A stretch of DNA of 64,000 nucleotides from Campylobacteraceae bacterium (GTDB taxonomy: Bacteria > Campylobacterota > Campylobacteria > Campylobacterales > Arcobacteraceae), in NCBI GenBank assembly GCA_013373175.1, contig JABXII010000014.1:124001-188000 (forward strand). Direction: 5' to 3'. A model generated the notes under the pieces. It did not search any database and had not been told where the DNA came from. It worked only from the letters and a program-made list of their open reading frames with translations. A program made the translations under genes and the position numbers. This document shows positions 1 to 7,976 of this stretch, piece by piece; the first letter of the stretch is position 1, and every line of letters starts with the position of its first letter.

Positions 1-117
1 TTCTGATTTAGTAGCACTTATAACTGTGATTTCTGAGATTTGTTTTGTTTGTGAGTAAAGATTTGTTGCTAAAAAAAGCGAAGCAACTACGCTTAAACAT
101 GTAGTTTTTTTTTGCAT
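1..117 (-). CDS. TonB-dependent outer-membrane receptor, N-terminal 39 residues only
   Basis: Only the 5' end lies in the window; the gene continues beyond base 1. The 39 visible residues form a signal peptide (MQKKTTCLSVVASLFLATNLYS), followed by a stretch ending ISEITVISATKSE, which resembles the TonB box and plug start of siderophore/haem receptors. Start ATG at 117-115 is preceded by AAGGA and overlaps by one base the TAA stop of the small upstream ORF (TAATG), so translation is probably coupled. The substrate cannot be told from this fragment. Confidence 0.7.
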   Translation of the reverse strand, partial: MQKKTTCLSVVASLFLATNLYSQTKQISEITVISATKSE

Positions 118-320
118 TAATTTTTTCCTTGTGTGTTGCATTTATTAGTAGAATAAAGTTTGATGGGTTTTAATTGGGAAACATGAAGTTTTTTCATAAT
201 CTTTGGTATATCAATTTTAACAAGATAGCTTAAACTATTAAGCAAAGAGTTTATTTTAGCACTAGCAGTTGCATTTAATATACCAAAAAATGAAAAGTAT
301 TTTTTAAAACTTTTGACCAT
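117..320 (-). CDS. Small 67-aa ORF translationally coupled to the TonB receptor
   Basis: I do not recognise this protein. It starts at ATG 320-318 behind a near-ideal Shine-Dalgarno (AGGAGGT, about 7 bases upstream), better than that of the receptor, and its TAA stop shares a base with the receptor start. The product is basic, with a hydrophobic N-terminal third (FFGILNATASAKINSLLNSL) and no clear signal peptide or lipobox. The strong ribosome site and one-base overlap argue that it is translated. It may be a leader peptide or accessory protein of the receptor; the function is unknown. Confidence 0.5.
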   Translation of the reverse strand: MVKSFKKYFSFFGILNATASAKINSLLNSLSYLVKIDIPKIMKKLHVSQLKPIKLYSTNKCNTQGKN

Positions 321-391
321 ACTTTATTACCTCCTAATAAAATTTGTGGAATTTTATTGCATAAAAATGAAGGTAATATAATTGTAATATA

Positions 392-1102
392 TTAGTTAGA
401 ATATATAAGTATGCTTTTATCTTGACCATTCATAAAGTTATATCCATTATACATAGTATATAAACCAAATAAAATCACTAAAATAGAAGCTAATGTAACA
501 AATAGGTTTCGTAGAGCAACTTGTTTAAATATACCTACAAAAAAACCTAATGAAAACATTGCAGGAAGAGTACTAAGTCCAAATATAAACATCACAAAAG
601 CACCCCAAATAGCACTAGCAGTACTTGCTGCTGTTATTGCAAATACATAGACAAAACCACATGGAAGTAAACCATTTAACATACCAAGGAAATAAAAACT
701 AAATAAAGAATCAGAACTCAACAGTCTTCTAAAACTCTTTTGATAAAGCTCAGATTTTGATACAGAGTGTTCAATAGAAGTTAAAAATTTAAGTTTTCCA
801 CTTAATGAAAGCCCTACTAAGACCATAAGGATTCCAGTTACAATTAAAAGTATTCCGTTTGTTGTATTATCAAAAGTTACAACAGAACCAACAAAACCAA
901 AGATAGCACCTAATATTACATATGTTGTTATTCTTCCAAAAGAGTATAATACATGAGAACTTGCTTGTTTAGTTTTATTCCAAGTACTATTTACTTTTGT
1001 ACTTGAATAAGCCACTACAATTCCTCCACACATACCTATACAATGTCCGAAAGAGCCTAAAAATGCTATTGTAATTATTGTTAAAATACTTATACTTTCC
1101 AT
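392..1102 (-). CDS. Sulfite exporter TauE/SafE-like (UreH domain) membrane protein
   Basis: A 236-residue polytopic protein with about six hydrophobic segments. Two family motifs are visible: GSFGHCIGMCGG in the first membrane segment and GLLPCGFVYVF in the middle, both Cys- and Gly-rich. This UreH/DsbD_2-like family is often found near cytochrome oxidase assembly and copper-handling genes, and a metal or thiol transport role is inferred from that. Start ATG 1102-1100 is chosen because AGG lies about 8 bases upstream and the protein then begins just before the first helix. In-frame starts at 1144 (ATG) and 1153 (TTG) would place the start against the terminator hairpin at 1155-1186. Confidence 0.75.
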   Translation of the reverse strand: MESISILTIITIAFLGSFGHCIGMCGGIVVAYSSTKVNSTWNKTKQASSHVLYSFGRITTYVILGAIFGFVGSVVTFDNTTNGILLIVTGILMVLVGLSLSGKLKFLTSIEHSVSKSELYQKSFRRLLSSDSLFSFYFLGMLNGLLPCGFVYVFAITAASTASAIWGAFVMFIFGLSTLPAMFSLGFFVGIFKQVALRNLFVTLASILVILFGLYTMYNGYNFMNGQDKSILIYSN

Positions 1103-1154
1103 TATTTGCCTAAAAAATTTTAATAATGATATATCAACTTGCATTAAAATCAAG

Positions 1155-1186
1155 AAAAAAAAAGCCTCACTTAAAAAAGTGAGGCT
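1155..1186 (-). terminator. Strong Rho-independent terminator, minus-strand direction
   Basis: A ten-base-pair stem, AGCCTCACTT / AAGTGAGGCT (1163-1172 with 1177-1186), has an AAAA loop and is followed on the minus strand by eight uninterrupted U residues (1162-1155). There is no U tract in the plus direction. It lies immediately upstream of the TauE/SafE-like gene rather than after a gene, so it must end a short non-coding transcript or attenuate that gene. Confidence 0.85.
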
Positions 1187-1290
1187 ATATTCAATTATAT
1201 TCAGTTGTAATGATGACGAAAATTAAAATTATTGGTAGTAGGAGGTTTTAATTTTCTTATGTTGTAAGTTTAATGTAAAAATGTTAATTG
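1155..1290 (-). ncRNA. Candidate small RNA with C-rich loop
   Basis: Between divergent genes, the minus strand has a possible -10 element (GATAAT, 1303-1298), an 11-bp stem-loop (1256-1218) whose 17-nt loop contains CCTCCTACTACC, and then the strong terminator at 1186-1155. Together these outline a transcript of about 135 nt with no convincing ORF. A single-stranded CCUCC is complementary to Shine-Dalgarno sequences, a pattern known for some trans-acting sRNAs. The 5' end is a guess. The alternative is an attenuating leader for the downstream membrane protein. Confidence 0.45.
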
Positions 1291-1326
1291 AGTGTTAATT
1301 ATCTTAATTAATTAATTTTTTTATAC

Positions 1327-1353
1327 TATAATTTCAATTCTAATATCAAGGAG
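1327..1353 (+). promoter_or_regulatory. -10 element and Shine-Dalgarno of the 1359 lipoprotein gene
   Basis: TATAAT at 1327-1332 fits a sigma-70 type -10, and AAGGAG at 1348-1353 sits 5 bases before the ATG at 1359. The resulting leader is about 20 nt. Confidence 0.55.
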
Positions 1354-1358
1354 AGTTT

Positions 1359-1976
1359 ATGAAAGTTGTTTCAACAATACTATTTACGGCACTTTTATCA
1401 ATATTTTTAATAGCTTGTAGTAATAAAAAAAGTAATATTTCTAATAATAATGAGATAAATGTTAATAAAAAAATCGAAACTATTTATATAAATAATATAG
1501 AAAATGATGACTTAAATTTAAAAGAACAACTTAAAAAAGAGTTACAAAAACAAGATAATAAAACAATTGCAATAAAAAAAGATAAAACAGATGCAACTAT
1601 AAAAACTAAAATTCTAAGTTCAAATATGAACTTTGAGTACTTTTATAAGCCAACAAATACAATAAAATGTTTAAACTATAAAATTGGGAATAATTCAAGA
1701 AAATGTATTGAATATGGAAATGTTAAAATCCCTTGCAAGAAAAAAGAGTTTGAATTAAAAACAAAAATTGATTTAGTCTCTAAAGATAAGGTTCTTTTTT
1801 CAAAGGTTTATGAACAAAAATTCTCAAAAGATATTTGCAAGAGTATAAAATACTCTTTTGATCCAACATACTATTTACCTAATAATACAAAAGAATTAAT
1901 ACAAAAATATAATACAAAGCTAGCAAAAAAGATTGCAAAAGACTCAATAAAAGACATTAATTTAAATACTCTTTAG
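1359..1976 (+). CDS. Predicted lipoprotein, unknown function
   Basis: A 205-residue protein with a lipoprotein signal (ILFTALLSIFLIAC, lipidated Cys at residue 20) followed by a low-complexity Asn/Lys linker. The rest is strongly basic and carries further cysteines (KCLNY, RKCIEY, IPCKKK, KDIC) that could form disulfides in the periplasm. I do not recognise the family. It has its own promoter and Shine-Dalgarno and probably ends at the hairpin at 2000-2040, so it looks monocistronic and separate from the mutase operon. Confidence 0.7.
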   Translation: MKVVSTILFTALLSIFLIACSNKKSNISNNNEINVNKKIETIYINNIENDDLNLKEQLKKELQKQDNKTIAIKKDKTDATIKTKILSSNMNFEYFYKPTNTIKCLNYKIGNNSRKCIEYGNVKIPCKKKEFELKTKIDLVSKDKVLFSKVYEQKFSKDICKSIKYSFDPTYYLPNNTKELIQKYNTKLAKKIAKDSIKDINLNTL

Positions 1977-1999
1977 AAAACAATTAATTTAAAACAATT

Positions 2000-2040
2000 T
2001 CACAACTTTTACGAAACTATGTAAGTAGTTGTGATTTCTT
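2000..2040 (+). terminator. Probable terminator after the lipoprotein gene
   Basis: TCACAACT (2000-2007) pairs with AGTTGTGA (2027-2034), with an inner TTAC/GTAA extension, followed by TTTCTT. The stem is interrupted and the U tract weak. Confidence 0.45.
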
Positions 2041-2130
2041 GGTACTTTCATAAATCATTCTAATACAAATGTAACTTATTTTTAGTTAAAATAATTGCCT
2101 TTTAATAATAATCAAAATATAGGTAATCAA

Positions 2131-2544
2131 ATGAAAGTAGTAACAGGTGTAGTTGGAAACGACATCCACGTTGTAGCAAACAGACTTATAGAACTTTCAC
2201 TGCAAGCTAGAGGCTTTGAAGTATTTAACTTAGGTGTAAATACATACTTAGAAGAGTTTATTGATGCAGTGGTAGAAACTAATGCAGATATTCTTCTAAT
2301 CTCTTCATTAAATGGAGAAGCTGAAGGTTGGTGTAGAGAAGTTAAAATCCTAAAAGCAAAGTATGGAAATCTTCTTGATAATGTAGTATTCATGATTGGT
2401 GGTAATCTTGTAGTTGGTACAGGAGATGCTTCTGATATTGTTCCTAGATTCAAAAACTATGGATTTGATTTAGTATTCCACCAAGTTGACTTAAGTACTG
2501 GATTAGATGAATTGGAAAAATTCATGGAGGAAAGAGATAAATGA
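2131..2544 (+). CDS. glmS: Glutamate mutase (methylaspartate mutase) sigma subunit, B12-binding
   Basis: A 137-residue cobalamin-binding subunit of glutamate mutase, which with the epsilon subunit interconverts L-glutamate and (2S,3S)-3-methylaspartate. The B12 signature D-x-H-x-x-G appears as D11-I-H13-V-V-A16: the cobalt-ligating His is kept, but the usual Gly is Ala. The later SSLNGE and IGGNLVVG stretches match the nucleotide-tail pocket. ATG 2131 is preferred over an upstream TTG (2095) because AGGTAA precedes it and the protein then begins like family members. A -10-like TAAAAT sits at 2087-2092. The gene overlaps the next by four bases (ATGA). Confidence 0.9.
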   Translation: MKVVTGVVGNDIHVVANRLIELSLQARGFEVFNLGVNTYLEEFIDAVVETNADILLISSLNGEAEGWCREVKILKAKYGNLLDNVVFMIGGNLVVGTGDASDIVPRFKNYGFDLVFHQVDLSTGLDELEKFMEERDK

Positions 2545-3905
2545 GTTTATTACAAGAAGAAAGAAATATAATATTAAACAACGAACACGTTGATAATTTT
2601 GATTTTGCAGAAGTTGAAGATTTTGTAAAAAATGCTTCTAAAGACCTATTTATATCTTACAACTTTAAGACAAAAAATAAGATGCTTGTACAACCCCGTG
2701 GTGGTTTTCCAACATATGACAAAATGTTTGCGCTTTATGAGTTTTTTGATAAAGCAGATGTGGATGTATTACCTTGTACTATTGATTCAAATACAAGATT
2801 AAACGACTATGCAACTGCAAAAAAGATGCTAAGACTTAGTGAAGAAAATGAAGTTGATATGTTAAATGGTTATCCTTTAGTAACCCATGGGTATAGAACA
2901 TCAAGAAAGATGATGACTCACTTTAACAAACCAATTTCACTAAGACATGGTACTCCTGATGCAAGACTTCTTATTGAAACAGCAATTGCTTCTGGTATTT
3001 TTGAAATTGAAGGTGGACCAATTACATATTTATTACCTTATTCTAAAAACTTTCCATTAGACAAGGCATTTCTTTATTGGAAATATGTAGAAAGAGTTTG
3101 TGCAGAATATTCAAAACTAAATGAACCAATCAACAGAGAATCATTTGGTCCCTTAACTGCAACACTTGTTCCTCCTTGTATAACAATTGTTATTCAACTA
3201 TTAGAGATGTTACTTGCTTTAGAAGAAGGAGTAAAATCATTCTCTGTATCTTTTTCTCAAACTGGTTCTATGAATCAAGACATTGTAATGGGTTCAGTTA
3301 TTAGAAAACTAGCTCGTCACTTCTCAGAAGAGATTGGTGTAACAGATGCAGATATACACTTAGTTTATCACCAATGGATGGGTGCATTCCCTATGGATCA
3401 AAACTATGCATCTCAACTTATAAGTATGAGTACAGTAATTGCTTCTATGGTTGGAGCAAATAAAATTATTACAAAAACAAAAGAAGAAGCGTCTGGAATT
3501 CCTACAAAAGAAGCAAATGCTGAAACTGTTGCAAACACACAATACATTTTAAGAATTTTAAATGGTTTACCAAATATTGTTGACGAACAAGAAGAAGAGA
3601 TTTTAACTGCTGAAGTTATGGCTATTATGGAAGCTGTATTCAATGACCCAGCAGATACATTATGGAGAAAAGTATTTAACTCAATCAAAAATGGAACTAT
3701 TGATGTACCATTTTCTCCTCATATTATCAACAATAACGAAATGATTACAGTAAGAGATAAAAATAAAAATATTAGAATAATAAAAAGAGGAAAAGTTCCA
3801 ATTCCAGATAGATGTTTTGAGTATGAAAAAAATCAATGTGATTTAAATAAAGATACAACATCTATTGTAAATGATATTATCCATGATATAGGAATTATGC
3901 AATGA
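2541..3905 (+). CDS. glmE: Glutamate mutase epsilon (catalytic) subunit
   Basis: A 454-residue TIM-barrel subunit that holds substrate above adenosylcobalamin. The substrate-contacting residues known from the Clostridium cochlearium enzyme are all found in register: Arg53 (QPRGGFP), Arg86 (SNTRLNDY), Arg135 (LRHGTPDAR), Glu157 (FEIEGGP) and Tyr167. This supports true glutamate mutase activity rather than a drifted paralogue. It overlaps its neighbours by four bases on each side, so S, E and L are a coupled operon. No methylaspartate ammonia-lyase gene occurs in the window, so the fermentative methylaspartate pathway is not shown. Confidence 0.92.
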   Translation: MSLLQEERNIILNNEHVDNFDFAEVEDFVKNASKDLFISYNFKTKNKMLVQPRGGFPTYDKMFALYEFFDKADVDVLPCTIDSNTRLNDYATAKKMLRLSEENEVDMLNGYPLVTHGYRTSRKMMTHFNKPISLRHGTPDARLLIETAIASGIFEIEGGPITYLLPYSKNFPLDKAFLYWKYVERVCAEYSKLNEPINRESFGPLTATLVPPCITIVIQLLEMLLALEEGVKSFSVSFSQTGSMNQDIVMGSVIRKLARHFSEEIGVTDADIHLVYHQWMGAFPMDQNYASQLISMSTVIASMVGANKIITKTKEEASGIPTKEANAETVANTQYILRILNGLPNIVDEQEEEILTAEVMAIMEAVFNDPADTLWRKVFNSIKNGTIDVPFSPHIINNNEMITVRDKNKNIRIIKRGKVPIPDRCFEYEKNQCDLNKDTTSIVNDIIHDIGIMQ

Positions 3906-5104
3906 GTTTAGCAAATAAAATGAAAGAAAATAAACTACTTATTGATGTAGGAAGTACATATTTTAAATTATGTACAAAAGATAATGTTCAACAACACTTT
4001 AGAGACTTTAACAAAGATATATATGATGATTTAACTTACAAATGTGCAGATATAATCAAAGAGTATAATAAAGAAGATATTCATATTTGTTCTTCTGCAA
4101 ATGGTGGATTAAGTACACTTATTATTGGAGTTACAAACTCTTTTTCTTTAAAGTATGCAACAAATATTGCGTTTAACTCTGGTATTAATATTATTGATAC
4201 AGTTTTATTTAGAGAGATAGAAAAAACTTCTATTCCAAGTGATTTAATTGATGTAGTAATAGTTGTCGGAGGAATTGATTCAGTTTCAAATATCTTTGAT
4301 GAAAGACTATTTAAATTTTTAGATGGTTTAAACTACTCAAATATAGTATATGTTGGAAGTGAAAATGATTCTGCATTTTTAAAAGAAAATATTAATAATC
4401 TTGTTGTTTTACCAAATATCATTAATGAAAAACTTCATGTTGAAGAAGAAAATCTAAAAGAGTATTTAACAAACCTTTATCAAGCAGATATTATGGGTAA
4501 AGAAGATATCAAACACCTATATGAGATAACTTCTAATCAGATTTTTTCAACTCCATATATTGTAAATAAAACTCTACCTATGATTGATTCAAAATTTAAA
4601 GTTGCTGATCCATATATCTTAATTGATATTGGTGGAGCAACTACGGATATACACTATTCTAAAGATTTAGTTGAAGAAAATATGGTTACAGAGAATGAGT
4701 ATGATAGACTTGTATTTAAAAAGCTTGGTGTTTATAAATCAAAAGAGTCTTTAATCTTTGCAGCAAAAAACAATGAGTTTGTTTATGAATTATTAGCTCA
4801 CTTAAAAGTTACAGAGAATATCTTTGAGGAATCAAGTGAAAAAGCAACTAGAATTTTAATGCAACTTGCTATCTTCTTAGTACTTTGCAAAGTGTCAGCT
4901 TATAGAAAAGCATATGTAAACCTAAAATTAAATGCTTTAAACTCAGTTGTTTTTACAGGTGGAATTACAAAAGTATTAAAACAAGAAGAAATAGAAGATA
5001 TAGTAACATTCTTCTATAAGAAAATATTAAATTCACAACATAATCCTACAATTGTAATGGATAACAATTATGATGTATGGACTCTTGGAATGTTAGAAAA
5101 GTAA
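3902..5104 (+). CDS. glmL: Glutamate mutase reactivating/accessory protein (GlmL/MutL type)
   Basis: A 400-residue ASKHA-fold ATPase of the GlmL/MutL family, distinct from the DNA mismatch-repair MutL. Phosphate-binding motifs are visible as LLIDVGSTYFKL near the N-terminus and ILIDIGGATTDIHYS mid-protein, with VVFTGGITKVL near the C-terminus. Such proteins are thought to exchange damaged cobalamin on the mutase. It overlaps the epsilon subunit gene by four bases and precedes the ligase by 10 bases, so co-expression is expected. Confidence 0.85.
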   Translation: MSLANKMKENKLLIDVGSTYFKLCTKDNVQQHFRDFNKDIYDDLTYKCADIIKEYNKEDIHICSSANGGLSTLIIGVTNSFSLKYATNIAFNSGINIIDTVLFREIEKTSIPSDLIDVVIVVGGIDSVSNIFDERLFKFLDGLNYSNIVYVGSENDSAFLKENINNLVVLPNIINEKLHVEEENLKEYLTNLYQADIMGKEDIKHLYEITSNQIFSTPYIVNKTLPMIDSKFKVADPYILIDIGGATTDIHYSKDLVEENMVTENEYDRLVFKKLGVYKSKESLIFAAKNNEFVYELLAHLKVTENIFEESSEKATRILMQLAIFLVLCKVSAYRKAYVNLKLNALNSVVFTGGITKVLKQEEIEDIVTFFYKKILNSQHNPTIVMDNNYDVWTLGMLEK

Positions 5105-5114
5105 AGGAAATACT

Positions 5115-6689
5115 ATGTCTATAAATTGTATTAGAACACTTATTGAAGATGCACAGGCGTCTCACCCAGAAAAAGTTGCTATAAAATTTAATGAAAAAGA
5201 GATAACTTATGAGGAGCTATTTACAAAAGTAAATCAAATAGCATTTTATCTAAGAGAACTAGATTTACCAAAAGGTAGTAGAATTGGTATTTACTCTACA
5301 AAAAGTATTGAACAAGTAATTGCCATACTTAGTATTTTATCTACTGATTATGTGCTTGTTCCTCTTACTAGACTTTTAAAGCCAGAACAAGTTGAATATA
5401 TAATAAAAGATTGTGATATTAAATGTATTATAACTGATAGATTAAAGCTTGAATCAATTGAAGAAATAAACTTTGATGGACATATTGTATCTTATGAGAC
5501 TACACATAAAGATATTGCTTCTTTTGAAGAGATTTTTAAATACTATAATAAACCATATACTTGTGAAATAAATGGGCATGACAATGCTGTTATTACATAC
5601 TCTTTTGGATTAACAGGAACTCCTAAAGGTATTGTAATCTCACATAGAAACTTAATTGATAGTGCAAGAGTGGTAAGTCAATACTTAGAATTAAAAGAAG
5701 ATGATATTATCTCAGGAACTTTAATTTTCAATCTGGATTATGGATTAAACCAAATTTTCTGTTCTTTATATAAAAGAGCTACTTTAGCTTTACATAGATT
5801 TATTCTTGCAGGTGATTTCTTTAATCACTTAATTAATGATGAAGTTACAGTTGTACCTTTAATGCCTATTAATATTTCATCTATGTTTGATGAAGATGAA
5901 CATAGACTTCCAAGTGCAGACTTACTTTCAAAAGTTAGAGTATTAACCTCTTCTGGTGGTAATGTTACACACAAGATGTTAAATGATTTAGATAAATATT
6001 TCCCTGATGCTAAGTTCTACTCAATGCATGGATTAACAGAAGCCTTTAGATCAACATATTTAGAACCATCTCAGATTTGGATTAGACCTAATTCTATTGG
6101 TAAAGCAATTCCTGATGTTGAACTATATGTTATCAATGAAGAAGGCAAAGAGTGTAAACCAAGAGAAGTTGGTGAACTTATTCATAGAGGTGGTTATATT
6201 TATAAAGGATACTGGAATGCACCTGTTGAAACCAGTGAGCGATTTAAATCAATTCAAATATTAAAAGATGTAATTAACTTAGAAGGACAACTAACAGATG
6301 AAATAGTTGTTGCAACAGGAGATTATGTTTACAAAGATGAAGAAGGTTATTTCTATTTTGTTTCAAGACATGATGATATGATTAAAACTAGAGGTTTTAG
6401 AGTAAGTCCATTTGAAATAGAATCAGTAGTAGCAAATAACTTACCACAAATAGACCAATGTGCAGTCTTCTCAATTGCTAATGAAGAGATTGAAGAAGAG
6501 ATAGTTATGGTATATAGTTCAAGAAGTGAAATTGTTTCAAAAGAGATCATCTTTGAATTAAAAAAACACTTAGCTTCATATATGATTCCAAATAAAATTA
6601 TTTATAAAAAATCACTACCTTTAATTCCAAGTGATAAAAGTAAAATAAATAAAGAAGAACTAAAACAAGAACTACTAAAAGACAACTAA
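5115..6689 (+). CDS. AMP-forming acyl/amino-acid adenylating enzyme in the glutamate mutase operon
   Basis: A 524-residue stand-alone member of the ANL superfamily (acyl-CoA ligases, NRPS adenylation domains). Motifs in order: an ATP loop YSFGLTGTPKG, divergent from the usual YTSGSTGxPKG; SMHGLTEAFRSTYL; ATGDYVYKDEEGYFYFVSRHDD; the hinge region KTRGFRVSPFEIE; and a C-terminal SDKSKINKEEL with the expected catalytic Lys. No carrier-protein or thioesterase domain is attached. It is separated by 10 bases from glmL, with AAGGAA before its ATG. The TEAFRSTYL region resembles exosortase-associated acyl ligases. The substrate is unknown; 3-methylaspartate or a derivative is a context-based guess. 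Confidence 0.82.
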   Translation: MSINCIRTLIEDAQASHPEKVAIKFNEKEITYEELFTKVNQIAFYLRELDLPKGSRIGIYSTKSIEQVIAILSILSTDYVLVPLTRLLKPEQVEYIIKDCDIKCIITDRLKLESIEEINFDGHIVSYETTHKDIASFEEIFKYYNKPYTCEINGHDNAVITYSFGLTGTPKGIVISHRNLIDSARVVSQYLELKEDDIISGTLIFNLDYGLNQIFCSLYKRATLALHRFILAGDFFNHLINDEVTVVPLMPINISSMFDEDEHRLPSADLLSKVRVLTSSGGNVTHKMLNDLDKYFPDAKFYSMHGLTEAFRSTYLEPSQIWIRPNSIGKAIPDVELYVINEEGKECKPREVGELIHRGGYIYKGYWNAPVETSERFKSIQILKDVINLEGQLTDEIVVATGDYVYKDEEGYFYFVSRHDDMIKTRGFRVSPFEIESVVANNLPQIDQCAVFSIANEEIEEEIVMVYSSRSEIVSKEIIFELKKHLASYMIPNKIIYKKSLPLIPSDKSKINKEELKQELLKDN

Positions 6690-6710
6690 TATAGCCTTGC
6701 TATATTAGTT
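6684..6710 (+). terminator. Hairpin at the end of the mutase operon
   Basis: A perfect 12-bp stem (6684-6695 with 6699-6710, loop CTT) overlaps the stop codon of the ligase gene. No U tract follows, so it may act as an mRNA 3'-end stabiliser or a Rho-assisted terminator. Confidence 0.5.
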
Positions 6711-6820
6711 CACAATAACTAATTTTCTCCACAATTACCCCACAAATTTTACACAATTTAATATTACAATTATTAAGTAAAGTAACTAAGAAAGGTATTT
6801 AACTTAAAATTATTTTATTT

Positions 6821-6834
6821 TTGATATAAATCAA
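6821..6834 (+). promoter_or_regulatory. FNR/CRP-type operator, perfect palindrome
   Basis: TTGATATAAATCAA exactly matches the FNR consensus TTGAT-N4-ATCAA. A -10 candidate (TAAAAT, 6857-6862) puts transcription start near 6869, so the box centre is about 41.5 bases upstream, the classical class II activator position. It suggests oxygen- or nitrosative-stress-responsive control of the cytochrome c553 gene. Confidence 0.65.
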
Positions 6835-6893
6835 AGCAAAATTAAGTTTATTAAGTTAAAATTCTAAGAAATAATTAAAAAAAAGGAACTCTT

Positions 6894-7169
6894 ATGAAAA
6901 AAGTATTACTTCTTACGTCAATTCTTGCATGTGCAGCTTTTGCTAATCCATATGCAAAATGTGTTGGATGCCACGGAGCAAATGGGGAAAAGTCTGCAAT
7001 GGGAAAATCTAAAATTATCAAAGATATGACTAAAGCTGAATTCATTGCTGCAATGAAAGGTTATAAAGATGGTTCTTACGGTGGACCAATGAAAGGTTTA
7101 ATGAAAGCTCAAGCTGCTGGTCTTTCTGATGCTGATATTGAAGCTATCGCTAACAAAATCGCTAAATAA
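6894..7169 (+). CDS. Cytochrome c553-type monohaem cytochrome
   Basis: A 91-residue periplasmic electron carrier. A cleavable signal peptide (VLLLTSILACAAFA) is followed by one haem-binding CVGCH motif. The region GGPMKGLMKAQAAGLSDADIEAIA supplies the probable axial Met. Small class I cytochromes of this kind link the bc1 complex to terminal oxidases or periplasmic enzymes. A strong AAAAGGAACTCTT precedes the ATG, an FNR box lies upstream, and a terminator follows. A paralogue is encoded at 23587-23892. Confidence 0.9.
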   Translation: MKKVLLLTSILACAAFANPYAKCVGCHGANGEKSAMGKSKIIKDMTKAEFIAAMKGYKDGSYGGPMKGLMKAQAAGLSDADIEAIANKIAK

Positions 7170-7173
7170 TCTT

Positions 7174-7202
7174 AAAACTAGAGTTTTTAAACTCTAGTTT
7201 TT
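7174..7202 (+). terminator. Terminator of the cytochrome c553 gene
   Basis: Arms AAAACTAGAGTTT (7174-7186) and AAACTCTAGTTTT (7189-7201) form a stem running into a T-rich tail. It lies five bases after the stop codon. Confidence 0.75.
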
Positions 7203-7229
7203 ACTTAATATCTTCTATTTTCTAAAATA

Positions 7230-7973
7230 TCAACTTTTTTGACTAAAAAACTTACCTAATTCACTTCCAAAAGGAAAAACTATAGTATTTGTTTTATCAC
7301 TAGAGATATCACTTAATGTTTGAAGATATCTTAATTGAAGTGCTTGTGGATTATTTGCTAATACATTAGCTGCTTCTAAAAGGTTTTGACTAGCTTCAAG
7401 CTCACCTTTTGAATTAATAACCTTAGCTCTTCTTTGACGTTCTGCTTCTGCTTGTTTTGCTATAGCTCGTATCATACTTTCATCTAAATCAATATGTTTT
7501 ATCTCAACATTTGAGATTTTTATTCCCCATGCATCTGTTTGTTTATCAAGTATTTCTTGAATATCTTCATTTAACTTTTCTCTTTCTGCTAACATTTCAT
7601 CTAGGTCATGACCTCCAAGAACTGATCTTAAAGTAGTTTGTGCAAGTTGAGAAGTTGCATCATTAAAACTTTCAACTTGAATAATTGCTTTTTCAGAATC
7701 TACTATTCTATAGTAAACAACTGCATTTACTTTTACAGAAACATTATCCTGAGAAATTACATCTTGAGATGGAACATCATGAACTATTGTTCTTAAATCT
7801 GTTTTCACCATCTTTTGAATAACAGGTATTACTAAAATCAATCCAGGTCCTTTTACTCCTGTAAATCTTCCTAATGTAAAAACAACACCTCTTTCATACT
7901 CTTTTAAAATTCTAATTGATGCTGCAATTATTAATATAACAATAAAAACAGCATATATAATAGTCATAAACAT
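7230..7973 (-). CDS. Slipin / stomatin-like SPFH membrane protein
   Basis: A 247-residue protein: one N-terminal membrane helix ([20 protein letters not shown]), then the SPFH domain beginning [13 protein letters not shown] with [11 protein letters not shown], then an Ala/Glu/Arg-rich coiled coil ([14 protein letters not shown]) used for oligomerisation. Slipins are usually encoded beside NfeD proteases and form membrane microdomain scaffolds; the partner is immediately upstream here. Start ATG 7973 is supported by GGAG seven bases upstream, inside the end of the nfeD gene. Confidence 0.87.
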   Translation of the reverse strand: MFMTIIYAVFIVILIIAASIRILKEYERGVVFTLGRFTGVKGPGLILVIPVIQKMVKTDLRTIVHDVPSQDVISQDNVSVKVNAVVYYRIVDSEKAIIQVESFNDATSQLAQTTLRSVLGGHDLDEMLAEREKLNEDIQEILDKQTDAWGIKISNVEIKHIDLDESMIRAIAKQAEAERQRRAKVINSKGELEASQNLLEAANVLANNPQALQLRYLQTLSDISSDKTNTIVFPFGSELGKFFSQKS

Positions 7974-7976
7974 TTC

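Noticed and set aside
1210-1251. Plus-strand micro-ORF of 13 codons (ATGATGACG...)
   Set aside because: No ribosome site; its sequence is accounted for by the inverted repeat of the candidate sRNA.
1977-2130. Adenosylcobalamin riboswitch before the B12-dependent mutase operon
   Set aside because: The region is too short and has no B12-box-like sequence; only a small hairpin and a -10 are visible.
2127-2453. Minus-strand ORF opposite glmS
   Set aside because: Antisense shadow of a well-supported gene, with no ribosome site or recognisable product.
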